Assembly: GCF_947242115.1 (NCBI RefSeq)
Contig: NC_074726.1
Location: 7,478,451 to 7,542,450, forward strand
DNA: 64,000 bases
Direction of reading: 5' to 3'
Origin: Biomphalaria glabrata
Taxonomy: Eukaryota > Mollusca > Gastropoda > Planorbidae
Shown: piece after piece, positions 12,101-24,044 of the stretch
Numbering within the stretch: position 1 is the stretch's first letter
Layout of the letters: every line of letters starts with the position of its first letter
The notes under the pieces: model-generated
What the model was told of the DNA's origin: nothing
What the model saw: only the letters and a program-made list of their open reading frames with translations
Databases searched by the model: none
Translations under genes and position numbers: made by a program

Positions 12101-15100
12101 GACTACAAGTGAAAATTATTAAAAACAAAACTAAAACAGTTTAAGCCATTGAAAACAAAAATAGCCAACACACTGGAACTCATCAAATTGCATTAACTTT
12201 GTTTTGTACAGCTAGAGATCCCTTTTTTTTTTTTTTTTTAAACTTTAAATGTTATTTTTTTTTTCTTTTCAATTCAAAATTTTTAAAAATTTGAAAGTTT
12301 TGGAGGTTCCTTCAGAAATGAAGATTATTAAATTATTACTTTGGGTTGTTATATAGTGGTTTGCATAATTGTCTATGAGATGTAATGAAATCTTAATATT
12401 GTTGTCAAAGTGATGTAAAGTAATCTTACACAAACTGCTCTTGGAATGATCTAGGTCAGGGTTAACAAAAGATTTTCTTTTTTCTTCCAAAGCCTGAGAT
12501 GGAATGAGACCAACTGGGCCATCAGGTAATTCAGCCAGACGTGCCTGGGGAGTGCCATTGGAAATTATACAAATACCTGGCATACAAAAAAAAAGACATT
12601 GCTATTGAAGTAATACAGTTAACGTATTACATCACTCTTAACCTTAACTGCAAACTTGAAGACAAGCCTAATTATTTTCTTATGAGGTAGAACTATTTCA
12701 TTTAATATGGAGTAAAAAAAAAAGACCCAGCCATTGTTTGTTTAAGTTTTTTTATAAAAAGATTTCTTGTCTAGTAACATCTTGCTAACTTCTACTTTCA
12801 GTAATTTGTTCAAGAAATCAAACCTCCACATACCTGCCACCAATTTGTATCATCTGTGAACACAATCTCCAAAATGTCACCATCATTAAATGGAAGCCCT
12901 GCCTCTTTGCAAGGCAACAAACGGTCTTTCATAGGGTCCCAATTGAAATGTGCCTTCATGTACACCTAGCATGCACACACAAAATAGAGTTTATTGGAAC
13001 ACAGTAAAGTAAAAGTATACAAATGCATGACTAGATAAAAATTCAAAGATTTCTGTAAATATTTGTAGTAGGTGTCATGAACAAGTGGACAATGCAAGAA
13101 AAATGATTATGGTGTCAGAACTCTCTCATAATCTAGGTCAGCTAAAAATTGCTGTATTTGAGATATTGTCTCAGTAACAATAAATGGTCAAGATGGGGGG
13201 CTGGTGAAGGAAATTAAGGAAAATTATAAGCAACTATGAATATTATCTGATTGTATCATTTCTGTAAAGTTGTTGAATAGAAAACAGGTGTATAAGTTCT
13301 TTATTTTTATTGATCATATTCATGATTAATAATTATAATAAGAGTTCTATTTAAATCTGTAATAAATACGTTTGAATAAGATCTCTTTATCCAACAAAAC
13401 AAATTTGTTCTATTAGAAATCACTACAACAAAACAAAAGAAATCTTCAGAAATAGTTTTTTTGTTGTTTTTTTGGAATGATGACCAATTAATTTTTTTTT
13501 TGGAAGCTATAAAGATTTTTATAAACTGAGGTCAAAGTTTTTAATAACAAAAGGTAAGGTTAAGACTGAGCTAGAATTTTAAAAAAAATATGGATATGTT
13601 TACTTATTACATTATTTTCTGCAAACAAACAAATTTTAATCTCATCTCTGGTACACATTTAATTAAAAAATTAATAGATGTTAGGAAAGATATTCTAATG
13701 TTAGGAAAGATATTCTAAATTATAAACCTATAAAAAAAAATAATAATAATAATGATGTGTTTTTTTTCTTTGTATGAATGATTTTATATATAACTAGAAA
13801 TGGGCTTTTACCTTGTCTTGGACAGTTATGAAAAGAAAAAAGTTTTTATCCATTGTTATTAAAATCAGATGATACAAAACATGTAAAATACAACTTACTG
13901 GTTCAGCCTTGTTGATGTGGACAAAAGATGGAGTAATTTTTAAGGTGATGTCAGGGTCAGAGTCTATGATCAGATCCATCATCATTTCTGGTGTGGCTAC
14001 TGGAACACCATTGACTTCTCGAATGATATCTCCAACATGTAACATACCTGGACATCACAATAAACAGAAGCGAAGGAAGCTTTGAAGAGATTGAAGCCTC
14101 AAATGCAAACAAAGTGTGATATTATATACATTTAATGATTACAAGGCTTTCTAATACTGATTTGGAAAAATCAAAGTCTTATCTTATCTTATATAATACA
14201 GACATTACTTCAAAAAAGAAGATGACTACGTCCTACGCGTCATGCATTCAGTCATGCATATTACATTTTGTTTAACTCTTGAAAGACTGGGAACAAATTT
14301 GGGTTATAAATTCAAGAGCTAGAAAATAGTTTGAAACTACACTGTGTGCTATAGAATGGGTCCTGATTAAACTCTTCTATGAGTATGACTCTTTAAAATG
14401 AATTCAAAATAAAAAAAAAAGCCTGGACTATTTCTTTGAGCAAATAATCTTTCACCTAATTTTACAATTTATATGATAAATAGAATATTTTACAATAAAG
14501 AATGAATGACTAACATAGTAAACCTGAATCAAGCAAAGACTGACAAAGACCTATAACATTAATGATTTACTATCACAATTCATTTCAACAATCAAACCCT
14601 GGCTTTCAAGTGTCAAAGCAAGAGCAACTAACTTCTTACCCTGTCTATCCACAATGCTGCCTTGTAAAATCCTAGCAACCTGAAGTTCGTTCATTTCATC
14701 TAATTTAACCGTAATGCCCTAAAAAAAGAAAAAGACAAAGAAATAAATAATTTCCTGTTTAAGTCAATAATCATGTGATGCTTTGGACAAGGCCTGCTCT
14801 CTAAAAACCATTTTTCAGTTATCTAAAACAGGCAACCTTAAAATTTCATACATTCTAATTTTATAGCAGCTCTAGGTATATAATTTCTTCACATGCATAA
14901 TGATGAAAATACTTCTCAAAAGAAACATGTACATGTAGTAAGCGAAGGAAAGAGAATCAGGAATCTAAAAGCAAATGGTGGCTGTCTGGTCATGCGGTAG
15001 AACTGGTCTGTCATTCAGATTTGTCGATGGTACTGGGTTTCCACCCTGCCAGCTGCCATCCCCAGTCGTCCTGCGGGAAGTTTGGACTAGGAAGTAAATT

Positions 15101-18100
15101 ATCTTCAACTCTGAAGGAACATCCGAAACAAGTAAAACATTTTACAAGCATAGTGCTCAGAATTACTTAAAAGCAATAAGCTTTACATTTCTCAGAAGTA
15201 AAGACAACAGTCAAGTGTATAAATGCTAAGTCATCAAAGTTTAGTAACACAAATTACAGATAAGTTACAAATGGTTGCAGCAATTGATAGATTTCTTGAT
15301 ATGTTACTAACATACTAATTTGACAGCTAGCTGTAGCTAAATCTTAATTATATACCAGCAAATAAATGTATAAAATACTTTTAGTCAAGACTTTTTCATT
15401 TCATAAGCTTCTTTTTATAAGAACAAAAAAAAAACATGAGAAAATATAGTTACATTACTTAAAAGAAGTTAAATTCTGGACATTTTCTGCTGTAACTAAG
15501 TGATTAACTAAACCATGGTAAAGCCATTGGCTTTGAACCTAGGGGTCTCAGTGAAGACTGGGAATTTGAATTTCAGGATTTTCAGGATGCCCCTGAATTC
15601 ACCCAACTCTACTGGGTACCTGACATTAGTTAGGGAAAAGTAAAGGTGGGTTGTCATTGTGCTGGTTACATGACACCCTTGTTAACTGTGGGTCACTGAA
15701 ACAGATGACCTTCATATCATCTGCCCTATAGATTGCAAGGTCTGAAAGGGGAACTTAACTTTTTTAGTTTTTTAAACCACAAACTTGATGTAATTCACAA
15801 TCAAATTATACATGATGATACAATTAAAGTGAAACCCACCAAAGGTTCTGTTTGAGATTTCCTAATGTTTACAAAACGAACTTGTTCTGGAGTTGAGTTG
15901 AACACTGGGGGTAAAGGTGACAGTAGCTGTGGCCCCTTTGTGATCTCCTGGGTCTTGTCAATGTCTCCTTCAAAGTTTTTGTTCACTATATCATCATGAA
16001 CAACTAAAAGTGCCTACATGTACAAGGAAAAAAAAAATAATACCATAATATATCAATCCAGATAATTTACTACAATAAATACATAGATTTATTTAGCTCT
16101 TTCTCTCCTAATTGACAATACAATCATTTATTTGACTCCATTCTTTCAGCCAAATAGAGGATATTATCATCAATGCTTAAAAGACTGTTGTTTTGATTTC
16201 TTTCCTCCCAAAATGTTTTTCATTGTTTATAATTTAATCTTGAATAATTTCTCCAATGTAAAAAATTTAGAATTCAAAAATTAAATAAATTGTCAATGTG
16301 TTTTTAAATAGTGAGGGCTATAAAAAGCCATATTGACCATATGGTAGTAGCACAAGATAGTAAGCTCAAGACAATTAACACTTTAGCTTCTGATAGAATG
16401 GTTCATTTTTTCAAATTTTTTCATTTTACCCTGTTATGATCAAACTTCAATAACATTTTTGTTTCTAATCACAAAACATTACTTTTGGTATATAATTATA
16501 GGAGAATGCATGCTCTTTTTATATAACACAAATGATAGTTTATAAAACCAAAAATAAATTTAATTTTATGGGTATTTGTATTGTATTTATATTGTATTAA
16601 GAGTCAAAGAAAGAGTCAATGTACATGTTTTGTATGTTATAAATTAAGTTTTCTGAAAATATGAATATTTTCACAAAAAAACTTTTAGTTCAGTTTGTAT
16701 AAAAAAAAATATGGCCTAAATCTAGCATATATCTAGCTCTAAAGAAACTTGTACAAAGTCAGTAAGTTTTTATCTTTAGATCCCATCCTAAATAAAATTC
16801 CATTTTGGTTTTATAAACATGAATTCGTTTATCTAAAAATTGTGTGCATTCTCCTTAATTCCATATCAAATATAACATTTTCTGACAACAAACAAAAAAG
16901 TTTAATCGTACCATGGTAGTGAAATACATAGGAACAAAATGGATAAATTCCATCGGAACATGAAAAATAATTACAAAGGGAAAAATGGTTAATACATTAA
17001 AAATATAAATGATAATAAATTACTAGTCTAAGATAAAAGAAAATTGAGATAAACTAATCCAAGCTTCCCTAACCCTAAACCCAATCTTAAAAGGCTTGTC
17101 TTATTGATATAAGTCTCTACCAATAAAAAGTTTAATACAATGTGACTTTTACTATCACATACTATTGAGTAAAAAGTAAGTTGAGAGAAATGTAATGAAT
17201 AAAAGCAATGTTACCCTGAAATGAGGATTGCTTAAGATCTCCTTCAACTCTGCTGCATCCTCGTTGGTATCTTCAGCCTCATCTAAATCAGTCAGCAGAT
17301 CCCTGGCACATGAAACTGAATCTTTTTCTTTGGATGGGGGCATCATGACCTCCAGGTCTTCATGAATCTGTTGGAAACAATTGTTTCTTTTTTTAATTTA
17401 ACATTTATATAACCTTTAAGTCCCTAACATTCTAACACAAAGAAACATTTTTATTACATCTAGAAAGCTTGCTAAACAATATAATGGACAGACAAGACTG
17501 AACAAATAAGCATACGAATGGAATTTGTTTTATATTTTTATGGTAGTAACGTTGAGGTGTACAATGGTAGTCAAAAGGAATTTCCATTTGTTCGGGCCAA
17601 TAGAATAATCTTTTCTTATATCATTTTGTACTTATTTTCCTGGCATTTAGTGAAGGCTGAGGGTCTCCTCTGGCTTTTTCAATATAAAGAAGTTTTCAAT
17701 CTTGTAAGTTGCTCCAATGCTGCTGTAAAAAACCCCATCTGGGTCTATCTGTGGCTGGAATATCCATAAGACAAGGTGGGGTTAATGTTTCCAGGTTTGA
17801 AATGCGGTCTTCTTATGTGTTACTAAGAATCCTTCTCTTAGATCTAAATTCCATGACTAGCCATGGAATGCATGGCCCACTTGACTTAAAAGCACAATTT
17901 ATTGGTACTGTCATAAGAATGCGTGTTATCAAAGTCGTCTTTTGGGTTTGTACATATAGGCGTTTCACAATGGGCAATATTCTTGTTAGCTTTGAAAGAT
18001 GTGTAAATCATCTTGTCAATATAAGGTGAAACACAATATTTTGAAAAAATCAAGAGATGAAACTTATTATTCAAATCTAAAACCAAAACTTACATTAATG

Positions 18101-18798
18101 ACTTTAAAAAATGATGGGTCTGTGAAAATATTTTTGAGAAATGCAATCTCTGTTCGCTGAGCACCCACATCGTAAAGTTCATCAAGCTGATCTGCCAGAA
18201 ACTCAATGGCCTCTGAAATAGTTTGAAGATTCCAATGTCATATTAATATAAGCCATGCAACAAAAATTTAACTTATTTTGCATTCTGTATTTTTTAATTT
18301 ACTGCCAGAAATATATATAGTTATAAAGTAAGTAGCAAACATTTTTTATACTAAATTTACACCTTTCTAAACTTTTTATTCCATGTGTAATTTTATATCT
18401 CTAGTTATTTATATTAACTCTTTCTCTCCATAATTATTTTTCCATGTTTTGTCGCAATTCTTTTTTTTCTTTTTACTCATTACTATTTCACTACCCTGTT
18501 ATGATCAAGCTTCAATAGCTTTGTCCTTTGTTATCCTTTGAGAATGTTTTATTTGATATAGAATTAAAGGGGAATGCATGCTCTTTTTATAGTTCACAAA
18601 ATAAAGTTTATAAAATTAAACATTAATTTAATTTAATGAGGTCAAACCAACAATGGTATCATCAATTAGGAGAGAAAGAGTTAATTCTAAGATATAATCT
18701 TTAGACCATGATACTTATTATAATTAAAACCTAAGCATGCAAGAAATAAAAATTAATGTACCAATGGCACTTAATGCCTCAGATGTGGCTGTAGGCAT
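7549..18798 (-). CDS. MPP2/6: MAGUK p55 scaffold protein, MPP2/MPP6 type (complete, 14 coding exons)
   Basis: Membrane-associated guanylate-kinase-like scaffold; MPP2/6 proteins and their fly relative Varicose organise junction and synapse complexes under the plasma membrane. Coding exons in order: 18798-18762, 18212-18094, 17367-17215, 16013-15840, 14718-14640, 14047-13899, 12965-12834, 12544-12430, 12040-11981, 11694-11533, 10538-10336, 9356-9246, 9028-9002, 7725-7549. All have AG/GT borders and matching phases, giving 565 residues; the vertebrate proteins are about 540-575. It starts MPTATSEALSAIEAIEFLAD. Domains: two L27 (about 13-120), PDZ (146-226, carboxylate loop PLGITV), SH3 (238-300, ending NWWQ...GLIPSQ), a basic hook (KKKKKTIKY), and GUK (362-560, ending SKQQWVPVNWIH). 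The P-loop is GAKGVGRR, lacking the Lys-Ser/Thr of true kinases, as is normal in this family, so it binds peptide rather than making nucleotides. The introns hold SINE and LINE debris. Confidence 0.94.
8250..8405. repeat. diverged minisatellite, unit about 17-18 bp
   Basis: About eight degenerate copies of a unit like GTGAACAAATTGTC lie in the last intron of the MPP2/6-like gene. The copies differ at many positions, so the array is old. Confidence 0.7.
8785..8920 (+). repeat. SINE family A, 5'-truncated
   Basis: Only the 3' half is present: 'gtgctggctacatgacaccc', 'ttgttaaccatgggtcacag', 'catctgaactatagattgca', 'aggtctgaa'. It lies in the last intron of the MPP2/6-like gene. Confidence 0.8.
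9002..9028 (-). other. 27-bp microexon in the GUK domain of the MPP2/6-like gene
   Basis: The minus strand reads TTTTTCAG, then 27 bases coding MKGAVELKS, then GTAAGT. The exon is in phase 0 at both ends, so the frame holds with or without it. It falls between the GUK segment ending EEGRRGGR and the one starting EDDFIATV. Including it makes the loop several residues longer than in my recollection of human MPP2/MPP6, so it could be constitutive or a cassette exon. Confidence 0.75.
9083..9123. repeat. (AT)n microsatellite
   Basis: An AT run of about 20 repeats in an intron of the MPP2/6-like gene, between the microexon and the exon at 9246. Confidence 0.9.
9655..9995 (+). repeat. two copies of a dispersed repeat (TTTCAACTTGATCCGAGAA family)
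   Basis: Two consecutive segments (about 9655-9790 and 9840-9995) share an AT-rich lead with 'attgattcatg' followed by 'caaaatttcaacttgatcc', 'aagaatgggtagtgggag' and the like. Related copies occur at 8440-8535, 31950-32190, 41400-41580, 46790-47010 and 56000-56130. Class unknown; no terminal repeats were seen. Confidence 0.6.
10600..11060 (+). mobile_element. LINE fragment, ORF2 C-terminal region
   Basis: Across several plus-strand frames one reads LLYGSETW-like, LHWAGHVSRMGKERMPQAVL, IGELKE, then DIDKSTWLEASLKQDSWRS. This pattern (YGSETW, WxGHVxRM, LYGEL, a Trp-rich end) is usual at the C-terminus of RTE-like non-LTR retrotransposon proteins. Frameshifted and stop-ridden, with no RT catalytic box. 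It sits in an intron of the MPP2/6-like gene. Confidence 0.7.
14175..14262 (-). mobile_element. LINE 3' UTR fragment
   Basis: The segment 'cagacattacttcaaaaaag' with its 'aagatgactacg' continuation is, in reverse, the sequence that follows the LINE stop codon at 45520-45600. Further copies lie at 20690-20770 (plus) and 63115-63190 (minus). Confidence 0.6.
14985..15160 (+). repeat. tRNA-derived SINE, family B
   Basis: Head 'ggctgtctggtcatgcggta', a degraded B box 'tgggtttccaccct', then 'gtcgtcctgcgggaagtttg', 'gactaggaagtaa' and the tail 'gaaggaacatccgaaacaag'. It lies in an intron of the MPP2/6-like gene. Confidence 0.75.
15490..15770 (+). repeat. tRNA-derived SINE, family A
   Basis: Degraded head ('aaaccatggtaaagc', 'ggctttgaacctagg'), then 'gaagactgggaatttgaatt', 'actgggtacctgacattagt', 'cacccttgttaactgtgggt' and 'tgccctatagattgcaaggt'. 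It lies in the same intron as the family B copy at 14985. Confidence 0.85.
16095..16625. mobile_element. degenerate copy of the TTAA-flanked MITE
   Basis: The left end 'gctctttctctcctaattg' and internal blocks 'accctgttatgatcaaactt' and 'ggagaatgcatgctcttttt' match the elements at 18414-18684 and 39112-39374. The right end ('agagtcaaagaaagagtcaa') is poor and the element is larger, so it is probably interrupted. A further inverted scrap of the interior lies near 16800-16900. Confidence 0.5.
18414..18684. mobile_element. TTAA-flanked MITE (piggyBac-like ends), copy 1
   Basis: The sequence reads TTAA-CTCTTTCTCTCC ... GGAGAGAAAGAG-TTAA: a perfect 12-bp terminal inverted repeat with the TTAA duplication typical of piggyBac-type transposition. 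The interior (about 263 bp) is AT-rich and non-coding and shares blocks such as 'gaatgcatgctctttttA' with the copy at 39112. It lies in an intron of the MPP2/6-like gene. Confidence 0.8.
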
Positions 18799-19438
18799 GG
18801 TTGCAGGTCAGTCTTCTTCTCTTTCTGAAAGTAACCAAAAGAAAAAAAGTAAATCACTTGGCAATAGTTAATCAAATATTTCATTTACACTGTCTGCAGA
18901 GAACCAAACCACACACATTTATGGGGGAGGGGGTGGGATTAGAATATCTATGCTAAAAGTAAAATTCTCATGCAGAAAAAAAAATGAAATGCTAAAATTG
19001 GACCAATCAAAAAACAAGACATGGTGTGTGTGTATTTGATTAATATAATCTTATTTAGCCATGCATAAAACAATCAATCACGATCGAGGGGATAAAAGAA
19101 AGTGAACAAATGATGAAAGCCAGTTGAAATATGAGATAGAAGATGACCATGTGTGTTTATTGAGTAAAGAGCAGCAGTCATGAAGTGCATTGAATTGTAG
19201 TTATAAATTGTTTGACATCTTTTTTATTTCATTTGTATTTTCATAAATTTCTAGGTTGTAATAGAAAGTTGTGTCTGTACAATAAAGTCAAGTTTATTTT
19301 GTTTAAAAAAGAAGTTACTATGAGCTTCATCCAACTTTTCCTGTAACAGGTTAATTAACTTGCCTACAAGAAATAGTTGGACTATCTGTCTGGAGCTACA
19401 AACAAAAAAGAACAGTACCTATATATATCAGTGTTTCT

Positions 19439-19760
19439 CAAAGTGGGGTATGTGTACCCCCAGGGGTACGAGAAGAGTTGGAAGGGGGTATGCTTTGCAC
19501 ATGGTTAACTATGCTTAATTTTTATTTTAGATACCCATTTAGTTTATAATAAAATATCATAAGTTTCAAATCCTTTTTATCATTTATCTTAAGTTTTTGC
19601 AAACTCAAACACTGTGCTATTTGTCATATTAAGAGGAATTTCTACAAAGATCAGGAAATGGATAGCGATGTTAAAACTTCTGCTGACAAGCCCACTTTTC
19701 AATGTAAAAACTATGCTTCCATTATTTTTTTTAGAATGTATTTGGTGTGTCTCTGAAACA
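19439..19760. mobile_element. hAT-like element, left end only
   Basis: It starts CAGTGTTTCTCAAAGTGGGG and continues with a locally palindromic 'gtacccccaggggtac'. Such ends are typical of hAT elements. No right end (CTTTGAGAAACACTG) is visible downstream, so the right limit is arbitrary and the copy is probably truncated. Confidence 0.5.
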
Positions 19761-20221
19761 TGCAAAAAATAAACACACTAATTGAATACTTAATTGTGAT
19801 AGAGTAATTATTATTTTGTGTATGTAGGACCATTTGGTTTTGCCTACAACATTTGCTATGAAAATTAAAGATCAAATGATCTGTTTCTTTTCATATAAAG
19901 TCAAAGCCAATTAATCAGACTAGCCACTTATTCAGTCCCAGTCCTAAAGAACTGAAACAAAATCCTATTATACATTCGAATCTGGTTAATAAAAACAGCT
20001 GGTTAATAGGACCAAAATGATTCTGTCTGTCTGAATTAACTGGATTTGACAACATAATTGAACTAAAATAAAAAAAACTTTCTAGTCCTTACAAAATTTT
20101 TTTTAGAAGTCACACATGTATATATATGCAATAATATATTATCTTATATTCTTATAATTCTATGACTATGTCAATGTTACGAGTGCTCAGCACTGACAGT
20201 AGTCTACATAATATATATGGA

Positions 20222-20405
20222 TAATATGGATGGCTGCCTGGTCGTGTGGTTTGCGCGCTGGACTGTCATCAAGATTTATTGATGGTCCTGGGTTCAAACC
20301 CTGCTCGCTACCATCCCCTGTCGTCCTGCGGGAGGTTTGGACTAGGAAGTAATTATCTTCAACTCTGAAGGAACATCCGAAACATGTAAAACATTTTACA
20401 AACAC
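20222..20405 (+). repeat. tRNA-derived SINE, family B (best copy)
   Basis: Clear tRNA-like head: 'ggctgcctggtcgtgtggtt', then B box GGGTTCAAACCC, followed by 'gtcgtcctgcgggaggtttg', 'gactaggaagtaatt' and 'gaaggaacatccgaaacatg'. The tail ends in the AT-rich 'taaaacattttacaaacac'. Confidence 0.85.
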
Positions 20406-20689
20406 TTTAAGACTAGATCTAGATCTATATAAATCTATAAGTAGATCTACCAAGTAAAAACTCCAAAATGATTTTATTTTTAATGCAAATATTTTTAAAT
20501 ATTCTATATTCTATTAATATTTAAATTTAGATCTATTACTAAAATGTAGAATGTAGAGACTAAATTAGTAAAAGTTTTTATTATTTCTAGATCTATATAT
20601 AGATCTCTATCTGTTTAGTGTTACATTCTGTACATCTAAAAATCTTGTTTGAATTTTATATATATATAATATATATCTGAGATAATTCA

Positions 20690-20775
20690 TTCATTGCATG
20701 ACGCGTAGGAGTAGGCCTAATCATCTTTTTTGAAGTAACGTCTGTATTATTATAATTATATAAGATAAGATTGAT
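20690..20775 (+). mobile_element. LINE 3' UTR fragment
   Basis: 'tgaagtaacgtctgtatta' and 'ataagataaga' match the 3' UTR of the LINE tail at 45520-45600. 5'-truncated. Confidence 0.6.
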
Positions 20776-21162
20776 ATTGAATAATTGATGCAGTCCATTC
20801 AATCATTTCAATGCAGATCATAGGATCTAGACTAGGTCTAGGTATTTTGTGATGAAGAAGTAATTGTGAAACATCAACTTTAATTTAGCTCTCGATTTAG
20901 ATATCTAGATCTACGAAAGCACACACTTGATCTATAGATTTAATAGATCTAGATAGATGCGGAAGTTGACAAGCCAAAAAACAATAGAAGTGATGTGAAA
21001 GTAAAGACGTGCGTCCAGAAAAGAAAAAGGTTGGAACCACGTAGACATATTTGAAACATGTGCAGACTGCAGTAACGATGCGCTAAGCATGCAAATGTTT
21101 ATACGTGCAGTTATTTTTAAGTTATCATACATACTTAAGGGCAAACAGTTACCAACACTCAC

Positions 21163-21240
21163 CTGTGTTCGTTGTTTACCTTCGCGTTCTTTTCTTCCTA
21201 GTTTTACCTGTAATCACGTGACAGGAAACAGAAGTCCAGA
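21163..21240 (-). other. candidate non-coding first exon of the MPP2/6-like gene
   Basis: The minus strand carries a strong splice donor, ACACAG then GTGAGTG, at 21162/21163, preceded by a GC-richer stretch with an E-box-like ATCACGTGAC. The coding gene begins 2.3 kb downstream in an exon (18824-18762) that opens with an AG acceptor and a short 5' UTR, so an upstream exon is required. Two weaker donors (AG then GTAAA) lie in the same stretch. The transcription start is not determined. Confidence 0.4.
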
Positions 21241-21689
21241 TGGATGGTAAAAACATGAGCTAGAATCTCATTCTACGCAACAATCTATCTATGAATTTAT
21301 GAAGTAAATTTTTTAAACTTATTGCATTTTTGCTTGAAGAAAATAAGGCCAATTGCGGGAACACATTTGTGGCCATCTAATTCACTTGGCCTAGTGTTTC
21401 AAATTACCTCAAGCCGGCCCCTGTGGGAGTTTTAATAATAAAAAAAAAAAAAACTTTTTTATGTAAAAAAAATAAATAATATTAATGCACTTACGGCGTT
21501 AAACTCCAATGTTTAAAATGATAAATTGTTCAATATAAATGTATCACGTTCGTCCTCTCCGTTTTATTTCTCTTCCAGCCCCAATCTTTCTATTTTGTCT
21601 TTCCCCCCTACTGCCACTTCCCCTTATCAGAGCATGTTTTAATTTCTGGTGGTCTTGGTGAAAATAGCCGAATAGCACGTCTTTAGTTA

Positions 21690-21905
21690 GGCTTAATAAT
21701 AATAATAAGAATTTAATTTATAGAACATACAAAATGTAGGATCAAGGCACTGTGATAACATTACAAACATAAACACGAGAGCTAAATTAAAGTGACAAAC
21801 TAATCTAAAAAAAAAGTTAGGATAGGTCTTAATGTTCTTCTTGAATGAAGTGTAGCATGTTGTCTGTCTGAGATCAATGGGGAGCGAGTCCCATTGATCT
21901 GTCAC
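21690..21905 (-). mobile_element. LINE fragment, ORF2 C-terminus (CR1/jockey-like)
   Basis: The minus strand encodes WDSLPIDLRQTTCYTSFKKN, then LVCHFNLAL..., a usual ending of CR1/jockey-type reverse-transcriptase proteins ('W.SLP..LR...S...FK..LK'). The 3' end runs into a short (TTA)n, a typical microsatellite tail. 5'-truncated. Confidence 0.65.
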
Positions 21906-22139
21906 CTTCGACTCTCTACCAGCAAGATGTCTCGCCCTGCATTATTGTTGTTTATCTTGGTGACTTTTTTGTTTCATGTCAATGTCAGTTATTTTCCTGA
22001 CAAAAAAAAAGGGGGAGGGGCAGGCCTGTCGATATTTTTCAGGGGACAAAAAAAAAGTATTTTCATAGTAGTTATCAATCCATATTTGATGATATACCCA
22101 TTAAATGACACTATTATCAATGTTAAACATATTAAAATA

Positions 22140-22411
22140 TTTTAAACGTCGTTGCGTCTTCAAACGAGAACGTTTCCAAATGTAGAGCGAGTGGTGTCTG
22201 CAACAATATCGACTCAAAACGTTTGGAAGAAGGCATTCGAAAATGACTTCGCTAATGTGATTCTTCTCTCTTTTCTTATGTTAGAGTGTGTCGAAATTCT
22301 TCCGACTCATATAAGCCTACATTGTTATGTTGACAAGACGTCTAACTTTCTGGATGGAGGGCGGTATCTGCTGACTCTCCAATACTATCTTCGGAAAGGA
22401 AAAAGCAAATA
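22140..22411 (+). other. unrecognised open frame
   Basis: An 86-codon frame (ATG at 22152, stop before 22412) in sequence a little richer in GC than its surroundings. I recognise no domain, no signal peptide and no splice border. It may be chance or a relic of a mobile element. Confidence 0.15.
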
Positions 22412-23554
22412 ACTGATGATTGGTTGAAATCAATAGAGTAGTTTAGATATTTCAAAAAGAAATGAAATATTTACAATGTTTTTTTTTCTGTTGGAAGAAA
22501 ACAATGAAACTAAAGTGAAGAAAAACAACATATCCATACACTGGATGCGCATTTACCGTGGGTGAGAAACAAAGATAGGCATATATGTTAGCATAGCCCC
22601 CCAACACACACACACACACACAAAGCCCCCCTTCAACTTAAACAGTAAGGATGATCCGCCCTTAATTGTAGGTTCTCTTTTTCTTTACATATGGTCTGTC
22701 TCTCATACTATGAAGCATATGAACAAATTCTGGACCAAATATATATATGCCTACAAATGTCTTTCTATATCATTTACTTTTTTATCTGACATTTACGAAA
22801 TGCGTTTCAAATAATAAAGTGGGTTTTTTTTTATTGTGCATTATCATCTCATAGTTGTCAATGCTTTGAATCACATTTTCTGATTACTATTATACACATT
22901 GTATGAATCACCTACGCGAGAAAGTCTCGTGCTATTCGTGCGCGGGTATAGATTCCTCTACCCCAAACATGGCCTGGCGTTAATTGTAAGTCGATTTGTG
23001 GATACAACCAAAAATGCGCATTCTTAGTATTTTTAGGGACAGAAGAGTAAAACTTTCACGTTCCATTGTTTGCTTGAGATGTTTCTTTAAACAGATAAGC
23101 CATGCAACAACATGAGTTAGTACAGTTTATTTATTGACGGATGCCTTTTTTTTTTTTAGATACGAGGGCGCGAATAAAAATAGTCCCACGCAGGAAAGTA
23201 CTAGCGCAAGAATGTAGAAGTCTAGTAGCTAAGTATAGACCCTTTTAAATTATTGGAACATGAGAAATAACTCTTATGTTAATCTTTTACAACTGCCCAT
23301 GTGTCTTTTTATTAAATGTTAGACATCGATCATTTTTTTAAATAGTAGAAATGTTATTGTTTTATAGGTTGATATTATAGCGCTTCTTCGTACATCTTGG
23401 AGGGAGAGAGGAGACGCACTTCCGAGAAAGTTCCGGCTTCGCAACGAAAAGGGAAACAGGGGATCAACGAGCCGGGCTCCCTAAAAACGGAAGTGATTAA
23501 ATTATCATCATGTTAATGGAAGTTTTTTCAACTGACATCAAATTTTCATCATTG

Positions 23555-23698
23555 TCTTTACCTCTTTGGGCCCCTGCATTTTGTATAATATTTAATGTAA
23601 AAAAAACTCCCATTTGGGGGGGAGGGGCGCTCAAGTGGGGGCCCGGGGGAAATAATTTCAAATTCTCCCCCTCTTCCCCACACCCTAGCTACGCCACT
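23555..23698. mobile_element. right end of a hAT-type MITE
   Basis: G-runs are followed by CCCTAGCTACGCCACTG, the inverse of the CAGTGGCGTAGCTAGG end seen at 1732. No matching left end or duplication is seen, so the copy is truncated. Confidence 0.6.
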
Positions 23699-23949
23699 GT
23701 CTGACAGTAAAGAAGCTGCTTCTTAACAAAATGCTCGTCCATTGATTTCAGTGGCCTTCAGTTCAAGTTCTTATTTCTCATTCGTAATTATGTTTTACCA
23801 AAACATAGCCTTTCTGTTTAGACTTAAGCCTAAATGAGTAAAACAAATATATTTTATTAAAAAAAATTAATTTGCTACACTCGTCCATGATGAGTTTTTA
23901 AAATTCTTGGCGACACGTTTCAAGAAAATTTAAAGATACATCCTTTTTT

Positions 23950-24044
23950 TTTTTTTGTTACATAATCCAATTATCCCTAATGCTATTAGACCATGGAGAG
24001 GGTTGCCAGAATCAGACAAGAAAATCAATGACTTAATAGCGCTT
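23950..24044 (+). mobile_element. LINE fragment (CR1/jockey-like), interrupted by a SINE
   Basis: It reads NPIIPNAIRPWRGLPES then DKKIND, matching 'IRAFSGLPESARKTND' of the copy at 45250-45600. The fragment stops where a SINE begins at 24045, and LINE 3' UTR-like sequence ('gcgtctgtaatttataagat') resumes at about 24420. Confidence 0.65.

Noticed and set aside
21394-21422. hAT right end 'gccggcccctg'
   Set aside because: No left end and no 8-bp duplication could be found; too short to call.
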